Shown here: in pieces, positions 1 to 12,429 of the stretch | Numbering within the stretch: the stretch's first letter is position 1 | How the letters are laid out: each line of letters begins with the position of its first letter | Assembly: GCA_032158295.1 (NCBI GenBank) | Contig: CM063249.1 | Span: 17,114,416 to 17,178,415 of the forward strand | Direction: 5' to 3' | Origin: Pycnopodia helianthoides | Taxonomy: Eukaryota; Echinodermata; Asteroidea; Forcipulatida; Asteriidae | Length of the DNA stretch: 64,000 bases | Notes under the pieces: generated by a model | Seen by the model: the letters and a program-made list of their open reading frames with translations, nothing else | What the model was told of the DNA's origin: nothing | Databases searched by the model: none | Translations under genes and position numbers: made by a program

Positions 1-454
1 TTAATAAATGAATTTATTTCACGTAACATTTATTATATATATATATATATGAATAGACAGGAATTTTTTTCAAATGTCAAACGAGTGGATAACTTTACAA
101 GGCACAGTAACAAGGTGACATGCAAAAAACCAGCACGTATAAAAAAGAAATAATAAAATCAAAAGAGTAAGAAATTTAACATTAAAAAAGTCTTACATTT
201 TGTGTCTAAAATCACTTTTGATCCTGAGTTCAATCAGGCACGTTATAGGATGTGTTTGGACCATTTCCCCCCGTCCCATTCCCAGCACACTTTCACAGTC
301 AACGCTTACTTTAAATCCAGGTCCAATTTCACAGCGCTGCTTATCACGAATTCTGCGATTACAGCACCTTTGTGAAGCTTGATATTCTACAAGCCATAAA
401 CGCTGAATTCTGCGGGCAAGTACCACCTTTGACACTGGGCCCAGGGTACCGTGC

Positions 455-600
455 AGAGCCCAATTTTTTATCGAGCTACTTAAGCACACATCTTAGCAAA
501 GCACAAAAACAACTGTGCTTTCCTGAAAACATTTTCCAGCCAAATTACAACGTAATTTTTACCGTTGGTTTCCTGCTTATTTTAGCTGAGCAGTAAAAAT
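455..600. repeat. Degraded GGGCCCAATTTC foldback MITE
   Basis: The left part (agagcccaatttttta, then cgagctacttaagcacac) is a diverged match to the terminal segment of the foldback family seen intact at 6768-6905, 27236-27429 and 30056-30244. The right terminus is poorly preserved. Probably an old insertion. Confidence 0.45.
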
Positions 601-849
601 GGTTTTAGAAGCACCATTGTGTGCTGGAGGAGCTCTTTGACATTGTGCCCGGTCTGGTTTACAGGGCAGAGCATCTAATCGTCTTTTTTTCTTGCTTGGG
701 CTGGTTTCTCTCACAGTTAAGTTGTTCTAACCCAGTCAAACACCTTGCACTGACATCCCACGCGGCTACTGTTCGCCCATGGTCTGCTAGTTTGGGAACA
801 GCGCCCTCAAAGTTTTGAGGAATCAAATTGCATCTAGAGATACCGTGTG

Positions 850-1380
850 CGTCACATACAGTGCGTAATTGCACAGTGACACATGGGCAAGCAGAGTACA
901 AAAACAGTGGAACCAAGATTTATCATAGGTGACCTACAGTAACACATGGGCAGTCCGAGAACAAAAATGGCGCAACAAAGATTTATCGTAGGTGACCTAC
1001 AGTGCGTACTGCACAGTGACACATGGGCAGTCCGAGAACAAAAATGGCGCAACAAACATTTATCGTGGATGACCTACAGTCTGTACTGCACAGTAACACA
1101 TGAGCAATCCGAGTACTAAAATGGCGCAACAAAGATTTATCGTAGGTGACCTACAGTGCATACTGCACAGTGACACACAGGCAACCCAAGTACAAAAATT
1201 GTGGAACCAAAATTTATCGTAGATGACCTACAGTGCGTACTGCACAGTGACACATGGGCAATCCGCGTACAAAAATGGCGCAACAAACATTTATCGTGGA
1301 TGACCTACAGTCTGTACTGCACAGTGACACATGAGCAATCCGAGTACCAAAATGGCACAACAAAGATTTATCGTGGGTGA
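850..1380. repeat. 77-bp tandem repeat, about 6-7 copies
   Basis: The marker ACATGGGCA or a close variant recurs at 881, 944, 1021, 1098, 1175, 1252 and 1329. That is a strict 77-bp step except for the first interval (63 bp, a partial unit). Each unit carries CAGTGACACATG, a GTACAAAAATGGCGCAACAAA-type segment and TTTATCGTAGGTGACCTACAG. Copies differ by scattered substitutions, so the array is not brand new. Short minus-strand frames inside it are by-products of the repeat. Confidence 0.85.
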
Positions 1381-2639
1381 GTACAACTGATAGATGGTCC
1401 CTAAATATTCTGGACCTCAGAGAACTTTATTTCTTCTTAAAGAGGGTTTCCTCAAGTAAAAAAAAAATATTATAATAATAATAATAATTTTTGTTTCTTT
1501 TCTTTTCGTTGAGTGCCGAGTACAATTCAAACATCTGCACACAAACAAATATTTATACACAAAACAAAACATTATTTGACTTTTGCAGGTGTTGTTCAGA
1601 AAATTGTCTCTTGAAGGGTAATGTGTGTTTTAATACCACCCCCCCAAAAGGAAAAAATATGTGATTATTAATAAAATAAATAAAACCAAAGGATCAAATA
1701 TTAAATATTGACTGTCAAATTTGTTCTCTGTGATTAGGTGTCGACAATGATCAAATAATTTATAAAGAGGCATACAACTTAGTACAAGATTTTTCCTTCA
1801 CACTTTTAAACAGGTTTTAGGGAATTAAAACTTACAGGCAGGAGAGAGGGTGTTTCTAAATTTGTTGGTGTATTTTGGGTTTTATATTAAATACAAGTAC
1901 TGTTTTATTACTTTTAAAAAAGAGAAACACTGAAAATGTTGTGCACACTTACAAAGATCTTTAAATTTTTACATTATAAAAGACTTGTTTCGCGTCTTAA
2001 ATAGGCACCAAATGCATACCTGGTTCAACAAGTCTGTGTTTGTCATTTTTGAAGCCATCGAACAGACTTTTGAAGTAAGATTTCAAAGACATAATAAAGA
2101 TTGCTACATACCACCCCCCTCCCCCACCCCCCCCCCAAAAAAAACCCCCACAAATATTAATTTAAATCTCAAAACTCACTGATTATTAAGTTTGATCCCA
2201 AGAGCAGTATTTCCATCCGAAATCAAGTCTGAATAAAACGCTCTCAAAGTTCAGAAAATAGCAATGGAAGACCAAAATGACCAATGCTTATTTCAATTGC
2301 CACTATGGAAAGGCCAATATGAATGTGTACAAACTCTCTGCCAAAATGGCAACCATTCTGTACTGTTTCTTGCTTCTCTGAGCAACCTTGCTGAATTTTC
2401 AGTAAGGGTGACATGCAGAGACAAGAACTTGCCTGAAAGGTCTCCAAAAACGGAGAATGAAAATATCTGTCTAGCTCTTCAATTAGAGTTTGTTTGTTTG
2501 TTTGTTTAGATGATCTTCCCATCAATGGAACTCTCTATCATACAAACATCGGTTTGATGTCTTTGATTATTAATTGCACAAATCAGGAAATTTTTATTCA
2601 GTAACTAGACGACGATCCTTTTTTCTTCTAGGCACTGTG

Positions 2640-2730
2640 AAACCAGCGGTTAGCTTAATTAGGATTCAAACCCACAACCTTGTGATTGCAAGTCCTGCAG
2701 TCTAACCACTTGACCACATTTCAATATGAA
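2640..2730 (-). repeat. tRNA-like SINE fragment
   Basis: Read on the minus strand it has an A-box-like GGTCAAGTGGTTAGAC and a B-box-like GGGTTTGAATCC at tRNA-like spacing, but no clean acceptor stem. It is most likely a SINE head rather than a functional tRNA. Confidence 0.45.
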
Positions 2731-4429
2731 TTTTTCTTTATTCTTTTTAACTTATTATAATATATTTCTCAGAGCCGCGCTACCCGCCGGAGCTAGCTAT
2801 GTGCATGTCTCTGTGTGCACATGCATGTATATGTACAGGCAGTGAATGTGTGGTGTGAGATGTATTACGTGTACTCTCTAAACCAGTGCCTTGATGGGTC
2901 TGTGTTGAGCTAGCCAGGGTCCAAGACCAGACCTCATTGGTCATTAGCGGACATCTTGTTTACTAAATAGTTCATGCAAAAGCATCAGTACCCAGCTGTG
3001 GCTCCAGCACGTACTGCACTAGCCTTCCCTCAAGGCGCAGTCCCAAGTTTCACTCAAAAAAAAGACTGCGTACCACGGGCTTATATGTACATGTACTGTG
3101 CCTGCATGCAAACGTACACAACGCCTGATTTAGATATTCATGATCTGCATACCAGCATATCCAAGGGCCCCCCCCCCCCCAATTCGTCCAAAACTGGACA
3201 AATATGAAGAAACACATTTAACCCGGAAATTACAGACCTGACAAGGCGGTCAGCCTGACGGCCTCTGTATGCGGACAGTAATACCAGTGCAGATGACCTA
3301 CGCACAGTAGTAGTACGGCGTCGTGCTAAGTGTGATACATCACACACAATGTACAGTACATGTATACGCACGGGGTTCCGCTGTTCTTTTGTGAAAACTG
3401 TGACCGCCTTAGCAAGGCTAGCCGCTGTGCTGAAATTCTGAAATGCAGTGTTCAATATGGGCATGGTACCCTATTTCTCCTACTGGGCTTGAGACATATA
3501 CATGTGTATAACACATGGGGCCTGTCTGAATGTGATGTGATGTGATGTGAGGTGCTTCTGCCAGGTGGAGTTACTGCATTAAGTAAGTCCACAATATCCG
3601 TGTGGGCACTCATCGCTACGCTTGCTGCAAGAATACACGTACGGAAGTGTTTGTTTATAAGAGTCACAGATATCTACAATTGATACCATAAATGGTGACA
3701 GCTTTCCGGTGTGAATAACATGTGCATTTTGTCCATGACCTTGTTTCAGCCCAAACCAATTGACTTAAAAACAGAATACATTAAAAATTTTACTTTCATT
3801 TTTTGTAATAAATGTTTCTAATAAATGAACAACATGTAAACCGTTGAACCAGTTTTATTATAATAAAAAAAAAATCATTGCGCTTTTATGTGTTGAACAG
3901 GTTTACCCGTCAGGTACATGTATCTTTTATCACAAACGTACCCTCTTTTGTTCTCCACCCCCTGGAAATTGCGGTGATGGCAAAGTTCAACACTCGCCAA
4001 ACTCACATTACAGTGTAGATAAATTCAAACGACACAAAAAAAAACAACCAAACCTCACATTGCTGATCAATTAAATTGCAAGAGCATGCGATGAGGCACG
4101 CGGAACTGCGCAAACAACACAAGAGGAACAGAGTTCAGGATGCGCATGATGGGTCCCAATAGGCTCAATAACTTTCCCTATCGATGCATCCCTTCCCTAT
4201 TGCCGATTGCCAAGAGAGGGCTGGAGTGGGGTACAGCGGACATGATACAAAATGATACGACATTTTAAATACACGGGGAGGGGGAAACGAGAAACGGGTG
4301 CACCAGTTTGAAATCCCGATCCACGACGCTCACCACAGACCCGCCCTTCAAACACTTAATGTACACACACACACCACACACATGCTAAAGATATCTTTGT
4401 AGCATCGCGAAACAGATTGCACTTATCCT

Positions 4430-7400
4430 CTAGGAGCGAAAGACGTGCACCGCCCGGATGATGTACTGCCTACACATGGGACATTCTGCAAGTTGCTTGC
4501 CGCACTTTGTGCACGTGACCATGTGGCCGCACTCTAAGAGCACACAGTCGATGGGGGAATCCATGCAGATCTTGCAGGTGTTGTCCTCCCCCTTACCAGC
4601 GGAGGCCTCTGTGGATGTAAAAAAAGGGCGAGTTTAAACCAAACGAGAAATGTTCATGGAGGGGATTCACAGATTTCTTGAAAGGATTCGAAGAGCTGGG
4701 AGTGGGGGGGTGAGTATGCTGCCTTGGATACTAAAAGATCTAATTGGTCAGCTGTCTGTACTTTCATTGGACCATGGAACCTTGGAACCGTGGAACTATG
4801 GAACCAAAGAGGCCATTAGTTCCCTGCTCCTGGCCTTTATGCTTCTAGTTACAACAGGAATAGTCCTTGTCTAAAAAACAAGATCAACATTTCAAGGCCA
4901 GGTACATGTTTCACAAACATGCAGGATAGCCACTGAAAATGAACACGGTACAATTTTCATTGCTCGAGTTTGTAATAAACTCATAACTGTAAACTCTTAC
5001 CGGTTGAATTTGATTTTCCTTCTCGTACTGCTGCTGCTACCGCCGCTGCAGCTGCTGCAGAAGCTTGCTCTGAAACAAAAAATTGGGAAGAACAAATTAT
5101 TTCGATTCGGTTTAAAATCACAAATTATTTTTTTAAATTCCAATCACTGTACAAAGGTATACAATTATTGTAAATATAAATATTAGGTATATCCCTAAAT
5201 TTTTTGTGAACATTAAAATTATAATATCAAGTAATTAACCACAAGGGACACTGACTGAGTAATTGCAAATCAATTTTTGAGGGTGAACAAAGAAAAATTG
5301 CCCGGAAGGAGGATTTGAACCTGGGACCTCCGGGTTGACCAGCCGGTAGTCTACCAACTCGGCTATACTAGCCCTAATGTTAGTGGCCTCCTTTTTTTGT
5401 CAACGTCTTGATCATAAAAACCAAATACTGCTGTACAGCGAGGGATCACACCCAGTTCGCACTACAACCTGGGAAGGCCAACAATATATTGGTATAGTTC
5501 AGCTCAGTTGGTAGAGCAACGGCACGTCCACTCGGAAGTAGCAGGTTCAAATCTCGCTCCACTCAATTTGTCTTTGTTCACTCCAAGTTGTCTTTAAAAT
5601 TATACCAGGAGGAAGGATTAAGAATGGAATGATTTAAGTTGAAGCCTGAGCTTCAAGTGAGTTGCTTGATAGATCAAGACGGAACAGGAACAAAAACATA
5701 TGGACAGACAAGATATACAAGGGCAGCAAAATAACAACTAACGCAAAATGAAAAATAATTTACTGACAAAAGGAACTAAGCATAAACTAGGATAAGTATA
5801 GGAAGAAAATTACGTATTAATAAAAGTACCTGCAATAATAAAAGTAACAATAATAGCTTAATAATATCAGTAAAAATAATTAATCACAATAATAATAACA
5901 ACAATAACACTTGATTCTTGCATAGCACCTATATCTCAGTAGCAAGATCAAGGCGCTTTACAACATTATTATCCCTGTTCATCGGGCATACTCAGACCAT
6001 TCCTCAAACTTTTTCAGCTCCCTGGGGAGCATACAACCCCCCAAGCTGCTTATAATTAGCACTAATGGGTTAACCCAACACAATACTAACTCAGCCCTCG
6101 CAGGTTCCCGTTTACATGTATACTCCTGGGTCAAGAGAAGCAATTATGATTACGGGGCTTGCTCGATGGGCCTAAGTGTCATGACCGGGCATCGAACCCA
6201 CACTCTGATGACTCAGCCATCAGGGCTTGAGTCCCATATACTAGACCACTCGGCCACGACACTCTACATTCAACATTCAAGACATTGTATGGATCAAAAA
6301 ATGAGTAGGGTTAAAGGAACGTTACAGAATTGGTTTTGCTAACAAAACAGTTGCTGGCAGTGTAAACACTTTATTTAACCCACCATATACATAAACTGAC
6401 AAACCTGTAGAAGTTTGAGATCGATTGGCCATCTGGGTCACGAGAAAATAGTGAAAAACCGATCACACATTTGCGTGAAATCATATAGATTCAACAAATG
6501 AATAAAACGCTCACTGAGCGATAAACTCCAATCGGAAAATTAGTTTATTCATTTCTCATCAAATATGGCATTTCAGACTGAAATATTTCAAGGGATTTTT
6601 TCTACTATCATCATCATTAGACCGTGTAAGTTTTATGTAAATCTGTGATCAAAAAGTATAGTTTACAAGTTTGTTTCTTACCAATTCTGTAATGTTCCTT
6701 TAACTGACTGAGACTGGTTTTCAATGTGTAAATGATAATCCTTACAAAGTGATAAAGATGGGGACCTGGGCCCAATTTCATAGAGCACAATAATGTTTAC
6801 CAGAATAAGGTTACCAGCCAAAATACCTTAATCCCTTGTACTTTCTGCAACTGGCATCCTGTTAAGCAATATTTTCTGTTCAAGCAGCTCTATGAAATTG
6901 GGCCCTGTTGATATGGCTGGAGCTGTATGTTAGGCACTCTATGCCTCATTATGCCTCACACTCTATGCATAATGTAATAATATTGCAAGTTGTAACAAAA
7001 TAAAAGAGCATGAAGATACATGTAAAAGCAGTATTTACTAATAGTAGTAATAATATGCAGTTCTTATAAAATGCTCTATCACACCCGAGGGGCGTCAAAA
7101 AAGCACTCACTTTCAAATTTTCTTCTTCTACAAAGATGTAAAAAGAGCTGTTTGAATTATGAGACTTATCTACACGTGGTCATGTGGGCATTTGCTATAT
7201 CCCAGGTCATAGCAACTTTGAATCAATCAGCATACAGGCCTGGAATTACAAGGAGGCCACAGAGGCCATGGCCTCCGTTGCCCTAGTCTTGGCCTTGGTG
7301 CCCCTTCAAAACTTTCCCATATGCTTTAAGATTGTCCAGTGGTGAAAGATGAAATTCCAGACCTGAGACGTACCTTTGTTCTTGAAGTCTTCTCGTTCGT

Positions 7401-10361
7401 GGTATAGTCTCTTGACTCGTTCCTCCAGCTCCCAGCGTTCCACGCACCCTTTGTAGTTGATGAAATTAAGCGTGAGGATCTCTTTAAGCTGACGCACGGT
7501 CAGGTCGTCTATGTCTTCTATTTTACTTAGATCGCTGATCGAGGCTCGTTTTTTAATCGGTACCTAAAATTATTACATGAGTAAAGAAAATATAAAATAA
7601 CAATACATTTTAAAAAGTACATTATACATTTTTGAGCGAATCCTGGGAAAGCTACATCATCAATTTATTCGGTATTTCCAGATAGACAAAACAATGCACA
7701 GATTTGAAAAGGGGATGGCCCCGAAACAGCATTCAGGAAATACATTTTTCGGCAGTAACATCAACATGTACACAAGAAATAAGAAATAAGACCTAACCAG
7801 CCCTGCGTTGGTGGGCGGTCCACTTATGCTTATTATCTGGTGCTCTGTGGGGAAATTATTTAATTTATACCGCACACAAAGGACCTTGTCATTTGATTGG
7901 TGGAAACACGCATCACATGTCCTACTTTATTTTGCCACATATTTACCGACGCGAAGTTGGACCGTCGTAACTGTCGTATATGGAAATAAATAAAGGACGG
8001 GTATATTGATTTTTGATGCTTAATTCTCAGCGTTGCTCCTAAATCAATCGATCCCGCTAGTTCATCCAAACAAGACAAGGCAAGGCTGTGCCACAGTGGA
8101 CATGGTCGTTGTTATTTAGAATGGGTTTTTAGAGTTTTTCAGGGGGTAGATGAGTTTCCGTGTCTATTTTGTGTTTATTATTAAACATTTTCAAATGACA
8201 AGGATCTATGTGTGAGTTATGTATAACAAACATTAAATGCATTTTCGTTCAGGCACTGTCGCAGAACATACTCACTCGGAGAAATCTGGCTTTTCCTTTT
8301 CACAAGGCTTCGCCTCCGTGGTCGAGATTTCCCTTCGTGATTATATTTTGCTAGATTGTACTTTTATGCGACCAATATTTGTATAATATACAAACATTTT
8401 AAAATTTCTTACAGGTTGGGGCTGCTGACTGCTCTCTGGGGCCGTGCTACTCAAAGCCTCAGGGTTGGAGGACAGGTTTTCCACGGGTGAGTGCTCCCCG
8501 TCCGAGTCACTTGTACTTGATGCTTCGGGCCAGGCATTCCTTGTTATGTCCATCTCCGATTCACCCTGTTCAATATTACAACGACAAAGAATAGCCTTTG
8601 AGAAAGACTCTGCTACGATCAATAGAGCATTGACGATACCAGAGAGAAAAGATATAAAGTTGTGGTTTTCAAATGATGTGGTTTTACATTTATTCCTTAT
8701 TTATAACATATATTTAAAATGGTACTCCAGTTTTTAAAGGGAAGGTATGCGATTGGTAATCACTCTAAAAATGTATGCCAATAACGGCTGTATGCCAAGT
8801 ACAACCATCTACAATCTTGGGAAAAGTCAGGACAATCCACATGTCATACAAAATGTCACTCACCTCTTGGCCTGCTGTATTCGGAGGAGGGTCGGTCCTC
8901 ACTGGCTCGGCCTGTCTCATCCCCGGCTGATTGTAACTGGACCCATGGGGGACGGGCATGTCCGTAAAGTCTCGCCTATAAACGGGCGTATCAGCCATGG
9001 CTTCGTCTAGATTATTCACGGTGACCATGAAGGGGCTGCTACTATGAGAGGACAAGTACTGTACAACCAGATCTACCAGCTCCTCTTTTTCACGGCAGGC
9101 CATCGTGGAGATGTCTCTGGCCGCCAGATACTGGCGTAGATCCTTTACCTTAAACGATAAACATCAGACCTTAATTTGAGTGCAATCGCTTTCCTCCGCA
9201 CTCCTTGACCACTTCACTTAATCAGCAATTATTTTTGGGAAAAACTTACAGCGCAGGACGTTTTGTAACGCCCCAAACAACTTCGGATTTTCCTTAAAAA
9301 AAATTGCTGACAGACGGACGGCCGATGTTGATATCCAGTGTGCAGTGTGTTAAGACAGGCACCTGCCACGATACACTTTGTTTTATCCGTACAAAAAGTG
9401 ACAACAGGTTCTGGAAAACTTGCCTAGTAAAATCCCTTTCGGGGGTTATTGGGTAACCCCAATTCGAGACCTTTGACCCGTTGCTAGACAAATGCGGCAT
9501 ACAACAATTGACAGCAATGATTTTTACAAAGAAACATCAATTCTCAAGAAGCTCCAAAAAAAGTCCAGAAAAATAATACCCCGGGTGGGCATGGAAAAGT
9601 TTTCTTAAATTACCAGCGAGAAGTGGTTAGCCTTGTCATGTCTGTAAGTGATTATCTTACCTTGATTTGCATAAGTTGACTACGGTCCTGTGACCCAGCG
9701 AACATGCAGCATGTCTTACAGCACCGACGAGGCTCCTTACGGATGCAATTTGAACAAAAGAGCTTTAAGCAGTCCAGGCACTTATACTGTACACAGGGAA
9801 TAAATCATTTAAAAAAACAGTTGTTCCATTGTTATCAAAATCACAATATTAACATCAAATTTAGAAAACTATAAAGTATACAAAAATAATCAGAGGATGA
9901 ATAATTTTAAGCCCAGGTTTTCAGAAAATCTTTGTAAACAGTTTGATCCCTGGGTCCTGGGTCAAATTTTCAAACTGTGTATTTTGCAGGGCTACTTAAA
10001 TTAAAATGATCTTTGTGAACGTTCATTTAGAAAGTCAACTGAGAACTTGTGCATGCCCTGCAGTCCATGCTTTTTAGAAGTTTTGTTTGCAATTATAAGA
10101 ATTACATTAGGGGAAATAAATCAATGTATTCAAGTCATCTCACCTTTCTCTTAAACAATGTAAAATTGACTTTGCACAGTTCACACACCATGACGCTATT
10201 ATCAAACTCTTCCTGGAGCGAGACCGACGAGAACGTACTGGCGCCGCTGCGGGGGCGGCCTGTGCTCTGCGGGCGGGGGGAGTGGGTCTGGGCAAATGTT
10301 CCGCTGAAACTTGACGACCCCTGTGCCAATTTTGCAGCACCTGAACCCATGGAACGCAGTC
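4430..10361 (-). CDS. RNF34: RNF34/RFFL-type E3 ubiquitin ligase, 5' end missing
   Basis: Seven minus-strand exons join in phase: 10361-10144, 9786-9661, 9148-8864, 8565-8413, 7563-7374, 5069-5001 and 4608-4430 (stop 4432-4430), giving about 404 residues. Order: a low-complexity N-terminus; a FYVE-like zinc finger split over exons 1-2 (CELC, KCLDC, FCSNC, CCKTC); a first SAP-like segment opening [14 protein letters not shown] with [11 protein letters not shown]; an acidic Ser-rich linker; a second SAP-like segment ([20 protein letters not shown]); an Ala-rich exon; and a C-terminal RING ([18 protein letters not shown], then [15 protein letters not shown]). Vertebrate RNF34 and RFFL share this order and near-identical RING and SAP motifs; they ubiquitinate caspases, p53 and other targets at membranes. 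Exon 10361-10144 enters in phase 1, so an upstream coding exon is expected but was not found. An in-frame ATG (MGSGAAKL) lies eight bases further in than codon LRS and might be used instead. RNF34 and RFFL cannot be told apart here; this is probably the pre-duplication ortholog. Confidence 0.93.
5265..5376 (-). repeat. tRNA-derived SINE, family A
   Basis: Minus strand: A box TAGCCGAGTTGGTAGAC, B box GGTTCAAATCC (plus 5311-5321), then a tail containing TTTTTCTTTGTTCA. The same tail follows the tRNA-like heads at 5490-5600 and 27191-27490, which defines a SINE family. It lies in an RNF34 intron. Confidence 0.65.
5490..5600 (+). repeat. tRNA-derived SINE, family A
   Basis: A-box-like CAGCTCAGTTGGTAGAGC, B box GGTTCAAATCT at 5544-5554, then a TTTGTCTTTGTTCA tail. 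It lies 120 bp from the oppositely oriented family A copy, so the two form an inverted pair in an intron. Confidence 0.65.
5880..6272 (-). repeat. tRNA-derived SINE, family B
   Basis: Minus strand: a head TGTCGTGGCCGAGTGGTCTAG (Leu/Ser-tRNA-like A box), B-box-like GGGTTCGATGCC, a body with AATTGCTTCTCTTGACCC, and a 3' end with AAAGCGCCTTGATC and an ATT-rich tail. Related copies are at 10452-10858 and 31334-31630, with a 3' fragment near 39298-39367. Confidence 0.6.
6311..6703. mobile_element. TTAA-flanked MITE (AGGAAC family), copy 1
   Basis: The body 6315-6699 (385 bp) lies between two TTAA tetranucleotides (6311-6314, 6700-6703). Terminal inverted repeats are AGGAACGTTACAGAATTGG and CCAATTCTGTAATGTTCCT. 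It is nearly identical to the copy at 61016-61409. TTAA target duplication is typical of piggyBac-type transposases, but no transposase is encoded, so it is non-autonomous. It lies in an RNF34 intron. Confidence 0.85.
6768..6905. mobile_element. GGGCCCAATTTCATAGAG foldback MITE
   Basis: 138 bp. The left end GGGCCCAATTTCATAGAGC is mirrored by GCTCTATGAAATTGGGCCC on the right. The interior carries AATAAGGTTACCAGCCAAAATACC, shared with copies at 27236-27429 and 30056-30244. It has no coding capacity. Confidence 0.8.
7235..7365. mobile_element. CAGGCCTG foldback repeat beside a splice donor
   Basis: It begins CAGGCCTGGAATTaca and ends gaaATTCCAGACCTG, so the ends are inverted repeats. The interior has GGCCATGGCCTCCGTTGCC and GGTGCCCCTT, shared with intronic copies at 26466-26644 and 28938-29100. 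Its right end is eight bases from the GT donor (7373-7372) of an RNF34 exon. Confidence 0.65.
8736..8765 (+). repeat. Terminus of a TTAAAGGGAAGGTATGCG repeat
   Basis: TTAAAGGGAAGGTATGCGAT followed by TGGTAATCACTCTAAAA matches, in reverse complement, the end of a longer repeat at about 32630-33074. Only one end is recognisable here. Confidence 0.4.
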
Positions 10362-10451
10362 CTGAACACACACAAACAAAAAACACAAAACAGTGTTGGT
10401 TTCTTTCAGAGCGAAGCAGGACAAGCTCTTATATCAGAACTACTGTACTAA

Positions 10452-10858
10452 TAGAATAGCTTGCATTTATATAGCGCTTAATACAGGCGTTTCTAAGCGC
10501 TAATATATTTTTTACTGCCAGGTATGTGGAGCTACGTTTTTTAAAAGTATGAGGCCTATTCATTTATGGCACAATGTAATGGTTTACAATGTGCTGTGGC
10601 GAAATATGCTGCCAATCAAACCAGGAACACTGGGACGAACCCCTTCTCTTTACGATAAGTGTACTGGGTGCTTTTTTACGTGCATTACACAACACACGGG
10701 ACCTACGGCTTTACGTCCCATCCGAAGGACGCAGCAATAACGGTTAAGTGTCTTGCTGAAGGACACAAGTGTCACGACAGGGACTCGAACCCACACTCTG
10801 ATCAGAAACACCAGAGCTTTAGTCCGGTGTTCATATCCGCTTGGCCACGACACGCCAG
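10452..10858 (-). repeat. tRNA-derived SINE, family B
   Basis: Minus strand: head TGTCGTGGCCAAGCGGATATG, B-box-like GGGTTCGAGTCCC, TGTGTCCTTCAGCAAGACAC, and a 3' end with GCGCTATATAAATGCAAGC. The layout is the same as the copy at 5880-6272, and the GCGCTATATAAATG 3' end also occurs at about 39340. Confidence 0.7.
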
Positions 10859-11808
10859 CGATAGTAGATATATTGGGCTTTTTCCTCATCTTGGCTTAGG
10901 CTCTGGCTCCAGCTCTGCCTCTGTGCTCCGTTTGATGTTGAAGCACCATGCAAAATGCACAATGCCCCAAGCCGGAGCTGGAGCGCAAGCCGGAGCTGGA
11001 GCGCAAGCCGGGGCCCAAGCCGAGGTTTAAAAAAAAAAGCCCTGTGGTGTTATCATAAAACTTCAATACAAAATTTCAGCCATGCAGTGCCCAGAATCTT
11101 ATAATATAGAACTCTTATAATACCTCTACCTGAGAAACATTCCTCCCTCTACTGTTACTGTAAGTGTTATTCTCAAAATGCAAGGCAAATGTCAATGACC
11201 ACATAAAACTGCACAAATGGTTTTTGAATATTTAGAGTCAAACGGGGGAACATGCACGTGTATAGTTATTTAATGCCTGCATAATGATACTACAGAGAAT
11301 TAACATCCAGTCTTCATTATACAAGAGACCTGAACAACAGAACTATCAATATTCATACGATTTATATGTTAATCAATGTTATCCAACTGATAAACGAGAT
11401 CAGTTCACGGAGTCCTTTGAAGAGGGACTCAAAGGTCAAATTCATGCGGTCGTTTTTTTGCAATAGATTGGTGTGAAATGACAATTTGTATTTGAAACCC
11501 TTCCAGTGCAATAAAAAAAAAAAAAAAAAAAAAAAACATCCAATGACGCCACATTTCAAATTACATGGGCGACGTCTGCACATTTTGGTACGGGAACTTT
11601 TCAGTTCATTCCCTAATTTCCATGATATTCAATCAAAAAGGGCGTCTAATTTGACCTTTTGACTAAAAAAAATTGCCTGTACGGAATGTACAGACCCCAT
11701 TTATTGTCGGCATCCAATGTCATGTTTCCATTTTTGCTCTGGAAAAAAGTAACCCTTTACACCATTTGAACATCAGGTTGAGGACCTTTTTCTCTCACTA
11801 CTTCCATG

Positions 11809-11931
11809 AGCCATTTTGAGATATGGCGGACTCAATACTATGACACTATTAGGTTTGGGTAAATATGTCTGTATACACCCAAACCCAAACAGTGCACTCC
11901 TATACTTTCCGCCATATCTTTAAAAAAGGCT
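11809..11931. mobile_element. AGCCATTTTGAGATATGG foldback MITE
   Basis: Left end AGCCATTTTGAGATATGGCG; right end CGCCATATCTTTAAAAAAGGCT. The interior has TTAGGTTTGGGTAAATATGT and CACCCAAACCCAAACAGTGC. A copy in the opposite orientation lies in INTS2 intron 2 (24715-24835). Confidence 0.75.
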
Positions 11932-12429
11932 AATCAGGACTCCTTCTAATGGAAAATGTATTTGTACAGTCCATCCATACGTATGTACAGTACATCACCG
12001 TGAATGAACATCATGTCTTTAATCATGTCATACAACAGACCACCTGAGCAATACAAAATTCCCAACCCATTTATATGTTAAGTCGACATTATCCACTTCC
12101 GGGGACAAAAACAAAGACAGCTCGTCAAATTTCTTGACAATATTCATAACTACAATCCCTACAGACAGTCAGTGCTGAAGGCCCCCATAAGCCTCTCAAA
12201 TAACACAATTGTTAGTACATGTACAAGCTCCCAGCATGTAAATCCATTGAAACTCCCACGCAGGTTGGAGGAATTCTCAAAACTGAATGTTTTAAGGACC
12301 TTGATCAGTTGATGAGCAGTGGCTCGTCTACTTGAAAATGTACAATTCAAAACTTACTCTCTGAAACTTAACGTATACGTGGTGGAAACACGTAAAGTTA
12401 GAGTTAAGGGCAGGTTTGCGGTGACACCC

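Larger units (their letters stand above)
1..4429. other. Gene-poor left flank
   Basis: I find no convincing coding gene here. Open frames are short, unrelated to anything I recognise and often overlap on both strands. The stretch holds a degraded MITE (455-600), a 77-bp tandem repeat (850-1380), homopolymer C tracts near 2115-2140 and 3170-3180, and a tRNA-like SINE fragment (2640-2730). The part nearest 4429 is probably the 3' UTR of the minus-strand RING ligase. A minus-strand AATAAA lies at 3854-3859, about 570 bases past its stop, and could be its poly(A) signal, but this is weak. Confidence 0.6.

Noticed and set aside
850..1380. CRISPR-like array
   Set aside because: The repeats are 77-bp contiguous units with no unique spacers, in an animal genome; this is a minisatellite.
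5265..5600. Two tRNA-like sequences as functional tRNA genes
   Set aside because: A and B boxes are present, but acceptor stems do not pair well and both share a SINE tail (TTTTTCTTTGTTCA or TTTGTCTTTGTTCA), so they are SINE heads.
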